From: Mya arenaria
Taxonomy: Eukaryota; Mollusca; Bivalvia; Myida; Myidae
Assembly: GCF_026914265.1 (NCBI RefSeq)
Contig: NC_069122.1
Coordinates: forward strand, 38,119,473-38,183,472
Direction: 5' to 3'
Length of the DNA stretch: 64,000 nucleotides
In this document: piece by piece, positions 36,480 through 48,972 of the stretch
Layout of the letters: each line of letters opens with the position of its first letter
How positions within the stretch are numbered: the stretch's first letter is position 1
Notes under the pieces: generated by a model
The model's input: the letters and a program-made list of their open reading frames with translations, nothing else
What the model was told of the DNA's origin: nothing
Database searches by the model: none
Translations under genes and position numbers: made by a program

Positions 36480-37510
36480 TTCGACCCTGTCACCCCCATG
36501 GGCGCTTCATCCTCTTGTGCCATTTTCGAACGTTTTAGTCCTGCCCTACATTATGTTTCCACCTCGATTTTAGGAATCACACACATGGTTCACATCCTTG
36601 ACGATTTCCTTATTTTGGGTCCCCCCGCGTTCTCCTATGTGCCAATCCCATTAAGACCGTTTTCTCCACTTCTGTTCCCAAGTGGGTGTTCCAATCAAAC
36701 AAGAAAAAAACGAAAATGCCACTACGGTCATAACTTTCATGGGTCTAGAACTTGATTCTCTCGCCATGGAAGCCTGCCTACCTTTGGACAAGCTAGTTAA
36801 ATTACGCATCGTCATATCTACAGCTTCAAAATCTCGCAAAACATCCTTTCGCGACCTCCAGTCACTCTTAGGTTTGTTAAATTTCTGTTGCCAGGTTGTT
36901 TTACCCGGTCGCTGTTTTTTACGTCGCTTAACAGATCTCACCAAAAATGTTACCAAACCCCACCACAAGGTCACGTTGACCCGTGAAAGTCGAACGGATT
37001 TAGCTGCCTGGCAGCTCTTCGCCCTCAATTTCAATGGTAGAAATCTGCTCCTGTAAAAACACTGACTCTTTTCTGACAAGCTTCACCTCCATACGGATTC
37101 CATTGGTTACGGCGCCATTTTCGATTCCCATTGGTTCCACGGTATCTGGCCCTCTTTCTGGCAACACCAGGACATCACTTTTAAGGAACTACTTCCCATC
37201 GTTCTGTCCATTGAAGTTTGGGGCCACTTACTCACTAATAAATGCATTGTTTTGCACACAGACAATATGGCGGTGGTTCATATCATTAACAAACAGACCT
37301 GTAAAGTGCCGGTCATTATGGCTCTCGTTAGGCGTTTGGTTTTAGCCAGCATGAAGTTCAACATCTTGTTACGCGCTGAGCACATCCCTGGAAAATTCAA
37401 TCTTTTACCAGACCTTCTTTCTCGTTTACAGATCGAGAAATTCCTTGCGTTAGCCCCAACCATTGACGACAAATCCACCGTGATACCTGCCGATCTTCTT
37501 ACACCATTTT
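36480..37510 (+). other. RT / RNase H part of the Ngaro element
   Basis: A HILDDFLI segment (RT catalytic DD), a LLGLLNFCCQVV-like connection segment, and an RNase H-like segment with HTDNMAVVHIINKQ and HIPGKFNLLPDLLSR near its end. This layout is typical of DIRS-order RT/RH regions. Fossil. Confidence 0.7.
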
Positions 37511-38474
37511 GAATCAGGCTTTTTACCGCCTTCTAGACTCGGCCCTTGCCCCTTCCACTAAAGCTAGTTACAAGAATTCCTTTCTTCACTATCAAAATTT
37601 CCACTCCACATATTACCCAACTTTACCTTTACTTCCTGTCTTATCCGACCAACTGGCACAGTTCATAGCTACATGCCACAGCCGTACCCTTCAACCCTCT
37701 ACTATCACTACTTACATTTCAGTTATTGTTTACGTCCATAAGCTTTACCCTGCCGAGTCCTTTGTCATCAAAAACTATTACAGTCTCCGACGTAATTAAG
37801 TGTCTGGTGTACGCAAATCATTCACATTAACCAATTTGCAAGCTTTACTTCTTGCTCTTAACCACGTCGTCACAGACCGCAACACTCTATTCCTCATGCG
37901 CTCAATGTTTCTTACAGCTTTCTTTGGGTTGTTCCGTGTCGGCGAATTGGCTCATTCTACGAACGGGTCACAAAATGGTATCCGTAGACATGACATTTCA
38001 TTCCACTACCATAACTCAAAACGCTCACGTTAAAACATTACAAACATTCGCAAGGCCGAGTTGCGTCCATTCCCCTCGTCCGGCACCCAACCACTAAATT
38101 ATGCCCCGTCCGCGCCATATTACGTTACCTACGACTCACGTCACATACATCCGGACCCCTGTTCATACATTCAAATGGTTCTCTGGTCACCACCTCCTAT
38201 TTCCGCTCTATGCTCCGGTCATGTACTCTCATATGTAACCTCAATCCTCGGTTCTACACTGCACACTCCTTTCGCATTGGCGGGGCTACACATGCTTATG
38301 ACAGAAACATGTCCTCTTCCAATATTCAATCTCTTGGCCGGTGGAAGTATTCTGCTTATAAGAAATACATTCGACCCCCTGTGCATCCCCTTATCTCTCA
38401 TTCCTAACAATGTTCCAATATCCCCATGGGCGCTCAACATTACCTTTCCTTTCCTTAAGCCACCCAAGATCTGA
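37511..38474 (+). other. Tyrosine recombinase part of the Ngaro element
   Basis: A SAM-like N-terminal segment (APSTKASYKNSF), a GLFRVGEL segment carrying the first catalytic arginine, and AHSFRIGGATHAY followed by GRWKYSAYKKYIR, which carry the HxxR and tyrosine region. It replaces the DDE integrase of LTR elements. Fossil. Confidence 0.75.
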
Positions 38475-38613
38475 CGGTTTTAGGCAGCAGATCTATTTTT
38501 TCCACAGTTTTTCACATCATTTATAGTTGAATGCCGTTACCTGTTCTTTTTGTATAATTCTGTGTTATGTCTTATTGTTTGATCATTTGTATTTTTATTT
38601 TTTCATTCGTTGC

Positions 38614-39017
38614 CGACGGTTTAAGACCGCGGCATCACTCACTATTCCTGATGTATGTATTACATGTTTTTATATGGTTGTGTCTCTCAATGCCTTACAT
38701 TTGACGGCACGGTTAGTACGGCCTGACAGTTCAAGGCTGCAGGTTCCAGCTAACGGTTCTCTCAAATCTCGATTTTATTGTCATGTGATCTCATATGGCC
38801 AACAATTTAAGGCCGCAGCATATTAAAAATTTAGCATGTGCTTTATCCCTGTTCGGTATATACTTGTGCAATACACCCTTTTCGTTGTGTCTATATTCAT
38901 GTTTACCTTGTTTTAACGACCCTGATAGTTCAAGGCTGCAGAGTTTTGTATATATTTATGTATATATATTTTTTATCTTCATACCTAGTTTTTGCGGATG
39001 ACAGTTTAAGGCTGCAC
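38614..39017. repeat. Spaced CAGTTxAAGGCTGCAG repeats at the Ngaro 3' side
   Basis: Five copies of a CTGACAGTTCAAGGCTGCAG-like motif at 38614, 38723, 38797, 38922 and 38998. The last four form two pairs spaced 74-76 bp, and the pairs repeat at about 200 bp. Each can form a small CAG/CTG or GGC/GCC stem around TTCAA/TTTAA. It lies between the recombinase region and B1. Confidence 0.75.
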
Positions 39018-41395
39018 CGGCATATGTTTATTTTTTGTTTTTTATTATTCCTGCCCATATTATGTTTCTATATCTCTTTTACACAGTCTCGTCTCTCTGG
39101 GCGGCGTTTTCTTTTGGCGGTTTTGGTCCACCCAGATATGTTTTTCGGACAACTTTTCTAAATTACCTTTTGAATAACTTTGCAATATTTATGGCATTTT
39201 AATAAGTGCCCGTTTTTCATTCAAACGGTGTTTGTTTTCCTTCAATCAATATTAGTTCGACTTCCCTGTACATAACGTAACTTTGACCTTGGACAATTAC
39301 ATAAATGCAATGTTATGCAAACATAAAATTATTTATGGCCGTTGTTCAATTTATTTCTGTACGTCCGTGGCACGGGATTTAGGCAATAACTCGGGAATTA
39401 GCCATACGGGCACTTTATCCCAGGAGCCAATCAATATCCCCCTTAATTGTGCCACGTGACGCTACAGGCCAATCAGAATGCGTCTGCCATTCCTCTTTGT
39501 TCTCTCTGGCGTATGCTAAGCGCTCGCCAGTCTCTGGAATATATTTTTACCACCACCTCCCCACCTCCTCCATTTTTTTTTCTTTCTAATTTTATGGACG
39601 CTCTTTCCAAGGTCTACTTTGTTTTTCTTTTCTCCGTTTCTTTCACTTACCGCCTCGTACCTTAAGATATACCAATTGTTGTTGTAATTGTTTTGTTTTT
39701 CTGGGCAACGTTTTGTATTTTCCATTGCCTTATAACTACTGTTCTATTGTATGTTTTTATTTTCTGACCACTTTGTTAAAATATGCATTTAGGGGTGGGG
39801 GGTTTTGGTCCACCCAGATATGTTTTTCGGACAACTTTTCTAAATTACCTTTTGAATAACTTAGCAATATTTATGGCATTTTAATAAATGCCGGTTTTTC
39901 ATTCAAACGGTGTTTGTTTTCCTTCAATCCATACTAGTTCGACTTCCCTGTACATAATGTAACTTTGATCTTGGACAATTACATAAATATTATTTATAAA
40001 TGATATATTTGAAAATATTAATTTCAATTCACTCTGTACTAAAGACCTTGAACTGCTATCTATGTATATGATACTATTTTCTGATGATATTGTGCTTTTT
40101 ACTACTGATACAGCCAGTCTCCAAGCTCAGATTAACTAGATCTATTTTTCATTACTCTATTAAATGGGGTTTGCTAATGTTAACAAAAAAGTTTGTATAC
40201 TTGAAAAAAGGAAGCAATATAGAAATATTGAGTTCTTCATAAATAATGAAGTTATTGAAGTTGTTGATAATTTTACGTACTCTAGTGCGGTTAAGATGTT
40301 ACATGATCAAGCCCTAAGGGCATATAATAGTCTCCTGATGTTGTTCGATAAAGTCAAATTAGATGTTAAGACCAAGTTATCGTTATTCAATACTCTGATT
40401 GTACCTATTCTTGTATACGGGTCAGAAGTCTGGGAGTTTATAATTTTAAAGAAGTTGATTAACTGCAAATTCAATTTTTAAAGCATTTAGTTTGTGTCAA
40501 AAAACAAGACTCCTAACTATGCTGTAAACGGCGAATTTGGAGAAATACCATTATCTATCGTTTGCAAGGAAATGGCAATCAAATTCTGGTTAAAGATTAT
40601 GAAAAATGGTGAATCTCCAATGAACTATATGTATCTCGATCAGTGTAATAATATAAATGGCCCTTGCTGGGCGACTAAGATGAACTCTATTATAAACCAT
40701 TTAATATTATTTTTTTTTACTGACAATTTTGATGTAAATGCCGAATACTTTCCTTTGTTAAAAGCTAGACTCCGTGACCAGTTTATTCAAGATTGGCGCG
40801 GATCGATAAATAGCATGACTAAATTAGAAACATATTGCTCATTGAAAACAAATTTTGAATACGAAGAATATCTTGATACAATTGAAAATGACAATTTACG
40901 CAAACATTTTTCTTCCATGAGGTTGTCTGCTCACAAGTTAGAAATTGAAGTCGGTAGATATACCGGTATTGCAAGAGAAAACAGACTTTGCAAATGCTGT
41001 AACGCTAATGATATAGGAAATGAATACCGCTGTAGTAAATTTAGATTCGTACGCTTAAAATATCTAGGAAATATATCATGGCCAAATTTAAATATTATAC
41101 GACTAATGTTAAGCAAAAGACAAACTAAGATAGCAATCATACATTAAAGAAGCCATGAATTTAAAAATATTTTCCTTGCACAATAGTAATCCTCCTTATG
41201 TTAACCTTTGTTTATTTATTCGTTTTCCTTCAAAGTGTTTAACAATTTATATTGTTATATTTAATAACATGATGTATATTTATTATTATTCCGTTACTCT
41301 CTATAGTTGATTTATGTGTTTTGCCATATTTATGTTGTTAATGGACAAAGGCTATTTTATGCCGATCTGCCAATAAACTTTGAAACTTGAAACTT

Positions 41396-42790
41396 TGTTA
41401 ATATTATAATCGCCTTGCATTGTCTTTGTTATTTGTGCAAAAGAAACAACAGTTAATTAATTATTTTTATAATCATTTCAATTTAAGGTTTCACTATAAT
41501 AAAATATCAATATTAACCTAAGGAAACGCTCGTAAACCAATAGTGAATACAACATAAAATAACCAGCCTTTATTTTGCTGGAAATGATTGGTTATAAATT
41601 GATGTACATCTTCAACATTTACAAACCAATGCACTTGTGATACAAAGCACTTTGTTTCTATAGCATGTGATCATTATCAGAAATACAAAAAAAAATCATC
41701 AAATGTTTTTTTTTTGGTAAGTTTTATATACAAAAGGTTTGATTGTGTATAAACAGTTACACTTTATGCTGCTAAAATATGGCACATGAATAATGCGATT
41801 GAAAATTTAGTAAACGCATGTGTGCATGTCATAACTTACATTAAAAACAGCAATTGCACATGGCATTTCTTTGTCATGCAAGGACCAACTAAATATGCCA
41901 ACGAAAATAATAAATTATTTTTATAAAAGACACTATTCAGGAAAACGAGAAACAAAGATACAGGAAAACAAAGATACAGGAAAATAAAGCAAATTATAAG
42001 AAGTAGGGAAAATACAAATAGCGGCCATAGCAAAGGTGAAGTGTTTGCGCCAGACACTGCTTAAAACATCGTGATATGCTTAACCTTAACCTGAGTGAAA
42101 CACCAAGTCTTGACATTTTAAATTGTAAATGTATTTGGTGTAAAAGTTTATTGTTTATTATTATTATGGAGATTACGTTATGATTTAAAATGATTTTGGC
42201 TTCTTTTTTTAAATGAATCATTGTGTTTATAAAAGTGAACCCCGTGTATAACTTATTATTTTGAAATGTGTCCGTATACTTTTACCTACCTGCACGGGCT
42301 CGGAGCTTAAATGTCCTATATGACAAAATAATTATCGTTTACATTTTCCGTATTCAAGAACATGTTTATTTAAAATTAATTAATTTGCGACTGTGTACGA
42401 GTGCAATATTTTTTTCTTATGATTACACGACGGGTTAGCAAAATTTAATTATTAATAGTAGTTGGTGATAATTTTGCCTTTAAAATGTATACATTGCTCA
42501 AAATAAACAGAATACATTATCAAATAAACCACAGCAATTAACGGTTTAAACATTTTTAGAGTATTTCGAGATTGGGGTAATACGCTATGTTATCAGCTCA
42601 TGATCGTGTAGAAAATTGGAAAATACAGCATTGTGTTACATAATGATTATAATTATCGTAACCATTGTATTATCAGCACTTCTCAAAATATCAGTGTCTT
42701 AAATTGCATTACTTCCCGTTAATCAAAAACTATATTGCATGCATTGTTTATTATATACTAAGGTTGTACCTCTGAAAAGCACTTTATAAT
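41396..42790 (+). pseudogene. A2 3' flank and tail of a lost B-type IFI44-like copy
   Basis: 41396-41830 continues the A-type 3' flank (homologue 8440-9130). From about 41985, AAGTAGGGAAAATACAAATA, GGTGAAGTGTTTGCGCC and AGACACTGCTTAAAACATCG match the last codons, stop and 3' region of B1 (15050-15120), and the match continues through the 3' flank to 42790. No upstream exons of this copy remain between A2 and here. It is a remnant of a further gene copy. Confidence 0.72.
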
Positions 42791-42925
42791 CTGGGCCCGT
42801 ATTCACGTACATTTTTTATTGACTCAAACTCAGACTCAGTCTCAGTCTCAGACTCAGGCTATGCTGAGACTATTTTGATTTTGGTATTCACTAACGATTT
42901 TAGACTCAGACTCAGCTGAGAATAC
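42791..42925 (+). repeat. Harbinger left terminus with subterminal repeats
   Basis: The 20-bp inverted repeat is followed by about seven ACTCAGTCTC / AGACTCAGACT-type motifs and a TGAGACT in the other direction. Such clusters are expected binding sites for the transposase or Myb-like partner; that role is inferred. Confidence 0.75.
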
Positions 42926-43010
42926 TTTATGTCGATGATGCAAGCGGTATTTTTCCATGATTACGTCAGCAGGTGCTCGCACGCGCCGTTACATCACTGA
43001 CAGACGGATA

Positions 43011-46000
43011 ATGGACTCGACAGGTATATTGTTTACATGTTTTTTATTATAAATTATTGATACTGATATCATGCATTTCGTTAAAAAAGTAATTTACATG
43101 CTGATCATATACTGAATAATTTCTCATTGAGAACTCTTTTTTACGTAGATACCTTAGCAATGGACTAGAAAGTTTATATATTATAACGTTGTTATTCTTT
43201 TAGGGTTTCTTAACAAAAAAAGTCCCCCATGGACAGAGGCAGCAGAGGTAAGACTCTGCTGCCTCGTACGTGAAAATTGGGATCTTCTCTTCGGAGAGAT
43301 GAGAGGGTGTGGGGTTGAAAAAATTTCAACTAAACGCCGGGCAAAGTGGCAAGAGATTGCCACTGTTGTAAGCCAGTACGTTTGATAGTTGAAACAGACT
43401 TTATGCCTTATTTGTACATGTGTTTTTGTTGTTATTTCTTTTTGATACAGCATGGCATGAAGGATAATTGTTCATAAGGATAATATTTTGCATGCGGTAT
43501 TAAACACAGTTTTCAACAATTTTATTATAAATAACAGTTACGTAACATGGCCATGCATAGCTGTATTACTGCCACATTATTGTTCCACTGAAACATACTG
43601 TACTAATTTATAATATACATTTATCAACATTGTAATAATGGTATACACTTGTTATTGATTTGGCAATTGAATGAAAATCATCCATAAAAAAAATATTTAA
43701 ACTTTTATAAGAATGCAATATACATTGAAACAATTACCAGTGGACATTCAACTTTGTAAGAATTACTGAAGTTAAAATAATTAAAAGTAAAACACCTCAT
43801 GTTGTTATATTTCAGTGAATTTACAGCTCCACGTTCTTCGGAACAATGCCGGAAGAAATTTCAAAATGTAAAAGGACGTTGTAAGTAAAATATGTTTACC
43901 ATGCTACTAGTTCATAGAGGCAGAAACAATCTAAAAGATTTGCAACGAAAAATTGCAGAAGTTACTGAAAGTATACATGTATATGATTATATGCATCTCA
44001 TTGTGTCAAGTCTCACTGTGTCAGTCACTAACGTCATTAACTAAAACAAAATATTTCTAGATGTTTGGTTGCTTTAATTGTTGATTCAGTCAGGTGTGAA
44101 AAGATGACAGAAAAGTACATTTTCTTGCATATTATCTTTGTTTCGTTTAGCCATCAACAAAGTCAGTGGGCTGCGGCATCCACCAACAGGAGGGGGCCCA
44201 TCAGCTGTATTGTCCGTGGCAGAGTCGTGTGTGGCAGACCATCTTGCCACACACGAAGTTGTCACGGGCATTGGCGGAGGATTTGATTCAGATGGTATTT
44301 ATCCTTCATTCACATATGTTTTATCCTTCATTCACATATGTTTTGTAAAAGCTTTATCAGTCTAATGTTTGATATGCACTGTATATTCATGTCAAATTGA
44401 TCGACAGTAAACAGCAAGCCCTCATCTCTGGTAAAATGTCTTCCGGGCTTGCTCAAATTCTGAATTTTATTTATCATGCAATAAAACAATAGTTCGGGCT
44501 TGTTCATCCAAAAGTCTAATTTTGATGACTGAAACAAGTTTTTAATTTTAAAGGTGTTCATATTTTGGTTGAAATTGTTATGACTTTGAATAATAAATAC
44601 AAAATCAAATCACATTATGTATACTGGTAGAAGTTGTACGAGTTTTCCATTGTTGAAATAACAATCCAGCGTGCCATGCCAAACTTTCGAGATGATTTTT
44701 ATTATTGCAGACCTTGAACAAATTTTTCGGGCCTCGAAACCGGCCTCAATGATCTTGGCAGATGAGCCAACGTCTGAGGCCACTATCCCAGAAACATCAG
44801 GAGGTAAAATATTTCATTCTTTTCCTTATTCCAACATTAAATCAATAAATAATGAAGCAATTCAATTCCGTAAACCCTTTCACTTTCATTAATGTGTTAT
44901 GTATTGCAGGAAGGCTGAATGTATGCGTGCAATGTTGTCTGGTACATAAAAAAAATGTTGTCATACATTATCATATGAGCTACGTTGATAGAATCACACA
45001 ATTTTGTCTGATGGCATTCAGTTTTAGCTCGGCTATGTGAAAAATATGGAGAGCTATACTACTCACCCAAGCGCCGGTTTTCCAACACACCTTGTTTAAT
45101 TTCCCAGCAATTTCTTTGGCATCCTACTCAATATAATAATATCTGTTTTATTAGGCATTATTCAAGAATTAAATTCAATAAAATTCTCAATTTTTGGTTT
45201 CCACAATGATTTAAGTTCACCTTGCTTTGACATGGTTTTACTTCGGTCTATTTTTATGCGCTCAAATTGCCAGACTTTTCTTGCAAGTTGATGTTTTGTC
45301 AGCAATATTTTTTTACTTGTTTGCAGATATTTCACGTCAAATTTTTATCTTTCTGAGACAAGAAATAAAAAAGTTTTTAAAACAGTCAGTATATGAGTGA
45401 GAGTACAGCTTAAATATAGTCGACATAACAAATTAACTTTTTCATATCTTTCAGGTCCATTGAAGTCGTGCAGACAAAAGACCGGGAAAGGTAATTTCAT
45501 TTAAGTAAAGATTAAATGAGACTTTTTTTGTGTCATAGTTTATGACAGATCTTTTTATGCAAACGCTTCCTGTGCTTGTACCATCTGCTGTGGTAGATCT
45601 AAAATTAACTCAAATTCGAAAAGGTCTTATCTGATATTATTTTTAGCAATAACATATAAGGTGTTTCATGCATAGACTGTATTGATATGCCAGTGTTCTT
45701 ATTTTGCCAATATATTTCCTTGTGAAGAATCTAGTGTTCATGAATACTGTTAAGTTCAACTTCTTGAACTATTAGGAAATGCTTAACACTCCTGTACGTG
45801 TTGATTGCTTTCAAGGGATTGTACACCAAATTGGCACCAAATGAAGTATTTTCATGTAAAGAACCTATTGAAAATTGTTTAATAGAAAGTGTTACGCTTT
45901 GATATCATAATTGTAAGAAAAGCGGATATAACATCTTTTCTATAATTTATCAAGCAGCATATAGTGATTTTGTTTTAGAATAATGTATGATTGAAGTAAA

Positions 46001-46337
46001 TGATAAATGTGATAGCTATACTAACATTATATGTATTTAGTCGAGTATAAAATAAAAATATGTTTTTTGTTGTTTTTCAGCAAAAAGAAAAATTGTCACC
46101 ACGGAGCAGTCCACAATAAATGAATTAACTGCAGAAAACCTATCGCTTGACAATGTCAGAATTAGGGAGGAGACCAAAAAAATCAAGCTCCAGATGGACC
46201 TATTATTAGAACAAAAAAATGCACTTATTTCATTGAAGGAAATGGCTGATGCTGCCAAAAGTTATTATTTACAAAGGTCTTCCATTGAGTTTCATTCAGG
46301 AAATCCTTTTGTAGATTCCTTTACTTTTAATAAATAA
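43011..46337 (+). CDS. Harbinger Myb/SANT-like DNA-binding protein
   Basis: Seven exons: 43011-43023, 43204-43375, 43816-43880, 44151-44294, 44711-44803, 45455-45490 and 46081-46337; 780 nt, 259 residues, all GT..AG and in phase. The N-terminus (SPPWTEAAEVRLC ... RRAKWQEIA) is a Myb/SANT or MADF-like trihelix fold, the middle is low complexity, and the last exon is a charged helix, probably a coiled coil (TEQSTINELTAENLS then EETKKIKLQMDLLLEQK). In Harbinger elements such a partner brings the transposase to the nucleus and to the ends. The exon 2 donor was chosen as CCA|GTACGT because the alternative puts a stop at the junction. The model is by eye. Confidence 0.78.
45023..45413. mobile_element. 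Pearl-like 5' fragment and MITE fragment, intron of the Myb-like gene
   Basis: TTTAGCTCGGCTATGTG ... GGAGAGCTATACTACTCACC is the 5' end of the pearl-like family. About 45290-45413 is the right half of the palindromic MITE (AGAAATAAAAAAGTTTTT ... GAGAGTACAGCTTAAA). Confidence 0.6.
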
Positions 46338-48972
46338 TTCTGCTCAACCAATTCATTGGATATTTGAAAGTAACAAGCACACTGTTAGATTGTCTTTGAA
46401 ACATTTTAGGCTTGTCCCTGTATTTTTCATTGTATATTTGAAGGTGATGTACTTGTTTAAGCTAACTTCTTCAAACTTACTTTTGAGATCCTACATCAAT
46501 CTTCAAATATTTAAAGCTTTGTACATTCTTGAATTGCATGTATGATTGGCTTAGGTGACTTTATTTTTGATCAAGTCAAAATGTACTTGTTGTATTAAGT
46601 AATGCCCTGAAATTCATGTGCTATTAAAGTTTTTAAACCATATATGTTATGCCACTAAGTTTGATGATGACATTTCATATATATGTTACACATCATTGTT
46701 CATCCATGTCCAATGAAATATTCTTTGTAAAGTTTGCTGAAGTAATTATTTATTAAGGACATAAGGTTTGTAGTTTGCTATATAGTTTATACATATCAAA
46801 TTTATAAAATGTATGGTTCCATAAAGTCATCAGACAATTAAGTTAAGGGTATTGCTTGTTACTTTTCAAATATCCAATTGCTACACAGTTCTCATTCATT
46901 TATAATTCACAATGTTCATCCGGAGTTTGAGAAAGTATCCTCTTTATGATTGACACTGTTAATTTATATTAATGATTATTTTCATAATGATCATTTTATA
47001 GAGGCAAATGTATATACTTCTTATTGATAGCTTTCCCTGTGTTTTGACTGCATGACTTCATATACATATATACAACAATGACTCTATGTATTTTTTTTAG
47101 TTGATATATATCAAATTCAACTCATATTATTCATATGTTATGAACATTACATATCAGTTATATGAAAAAAAAACAGATGTCTCTGTTTAGATGGAACTTA
47201 GTTTGTCATTTTATGCAAAGTCTGAAATGTTAACGGAATTTACAAACACATTTCATCTGAATTTATGGCGATTTTATCCAATATTTGGACAGTCAATAAG
47301 TGATTTTGTTCTTTTTTGTCAACAATGGCATGGTGAATTAATAAGAATTAAGGTAATGACTTACATTCTTGTCGAAATTTACTTAACATTGAACAATAGA
47401 TAGTATCGTTTATAAAGTATGAAAGTCTGTCCATGGAAGTATGGCTTTCAATTTTCATGAGCGTCACTTACCTTTGTTGTTTATATTATCATTACAAATG
47501 ATTTAGTCAAAATAAAACACTAATATTAGGTTTCAAATAGTACAGATCGTTTAAAATATTATAGAAGTGTACATTAGATATGATATCGGTCCTAACTAAA
47601 ACTGTATGTGATGTTTGCATATGTATTGTACTTTCATTGCTTAATTGTAGCTAGTTGTAACACTAAGCCCTATTGATGATTTGAATTACATGCTTTGTTA
47701 AAACTGTGGTGTATATATGAGTGTTATTCCTCAGCGTTTTAAAATCGACTATTCGAAGAATAAGGAGAGCTATCCTATTCACCTGAGCGTCGGCGTAACC
47801 ACTTGTGATAAAAAAATTGTAATAGTTTGTGTACCACCTCAAATATGTGTACACAAGAGGAGGTTACTCTATCAAGCATTTTGACAAAATTATGCCCCTT
47901 TTTCTAATTAGAATTAACATTAAAGTTTTCGTACTATCTGAAATATTTTCAAACTCCATTGACATCTAGCTTTGAAACTTTGCATGCTTGTTCACCATCA
48001 TGCCCGCAACATGTACACAGGAGGAGGTAACTGTGTCAATCATTTTGACATAATTAAGCCCCTGTTTCGACTAAGAATTTATGTCAAAATTTGCGTACTA
48101 CCTCAGATATTTTCAATCCTGATACTGAAAAGCGGCCGAATAGTCGAGCGTGCTGTCTCTGTGACAGCTCTTGTTTGTACTATAATGGTGTATTGAAAAG
48201 AAGTGTTTTAAGTTAACAGCATTGTTAATGTCATCATTGTTAACTTTCTAAGAGTTTATGCTCTTGTCACAATTTATCAAAACTACTTTCAATTTTAATT
48301 GGATTGAAAATAAATAGTTAAATGTTATTAACATACAGCATATACCTAAAGTATAAAAGTTCTTAAAAAGTAAATATAATGCAAATTATTGGAAAACAAA
48401 AATAGTGATATAAACTTAATCATTTTTATAATAGACTTGAGAAGTTGGGGCCTGTTCATTTATGAAAACACTTGTGATATGAAGCATTCCACATTGTTAC
48501 TTGTTCATAGTGGTAAGATAATTAAAACATGAAACATATCAAAGGATGTCTTTGTTGTATTTATATGCTTACTTCAAATGAAAACTAGAAACAAAACAGG
48601 AAATCAGTCTGTTAGGTTAAACTTATCACTTTACATGCATGTTCTGCGAACTAGTGCTTGGTCGTCCTGTATGAAAACCTTGCGTTCCTAACCCGAACCC
48701 CAAGGTCCTTTTGTGCTAAGGTTGCCTTGCTAATAACTTAAACGGTGTACAACACATTCACCGTCCATCTTGATGCTATGTTACAAGCAGGTTAGCATGC
48801 ATCAGAGGATGATTAAAAGCTAAGGGTACATAGACGTCAGGATCTCGGCACCTGAAATAAAAAAAAGAGGTTATGATTGCCATCTATGATGTTCTGCCAG
48901 AAAATCACAACACATTTAACATTACATGTGTATGTATTGATAAAATGAATGGTGTTTTACAAGTGATTTTAC
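46338..48972. other. Harbinger spacer between its two genes
   Basis: Non-coding A+T-rich sequence between the two converging genes. It contains the pearl-like element at 47744-48173. Short open frames have no motif. Confidence 0.55.
47744..48173 (+). mobile_element. Complete short pearl-like element
   Basis: It starts ATCGACTATTCGAAGAATAA and ends CGAATAGTCGAGCG with the hairpin GCTGTC/GACAGC and CTCTTG|T. ATTCG/CGAAT arms are inverted. The core has two diverged units with GTACCACCTCAAATATGTG-like, AGGAGGTAACTGTGTCAA-like and TTATGCCCC-like segments. Confidence 0.7.

Larger units (their letters stand above)
33525..39988 (+). mobile_element. Ngaro-type (DIRS order) tyrosine-recombinase retroelement, fossil
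   Basis: The ends form the split direct repeats of Ngaro elements: A1 33525-33760, B1 39119-39306, A2 39313-39549, B2 39801-39988, in the order A1-body-B1-A2-B2. The body holds, in order, an SGNH-hydrolase-like region, an array of paired hairpins, a Gag-like region ending in a cysteine/histidine-rich segment, an RT/RNase H region and a tyrosine recombinase region. A1 and A2 differ at about eight sites in 236 by eye (about 3 %), so the insertion is fairly young. It is broken, with roughly half a dozen breaks. It is inserted inside the LINE, which resumes cleanly at 39989. Confidence 0.85.
33185..41395 (+). mobile_element. 5'-truncated LINE, split by a Ngaro-type insertion
   Basis: The left part (33209-33524) is a reverse transcriptase fragment with an LDYQRAFETVNRGALW-like motif A and VGLKQG. 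After the 6.5-kb insertion it resumes with INDIFEN and ILFSDDIVLF (the FADD-type catalytic motif, about 40073-40102), then a thumb region (40164-40481) with PILVYGSEVW and a C-terminal part (40494-41147) with a cysteine-rich CKCCN segment. The 3' end has AATAAA and a TTTGAAACTTGAAAC tail. The frame is interrupted several times (a TAG near 40137, and shifts between the listed frames), so it is inactive. The clade was not assigned. It lies in the 3' flank of A2; the flank continues at 41396. Confidence 0.85.
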
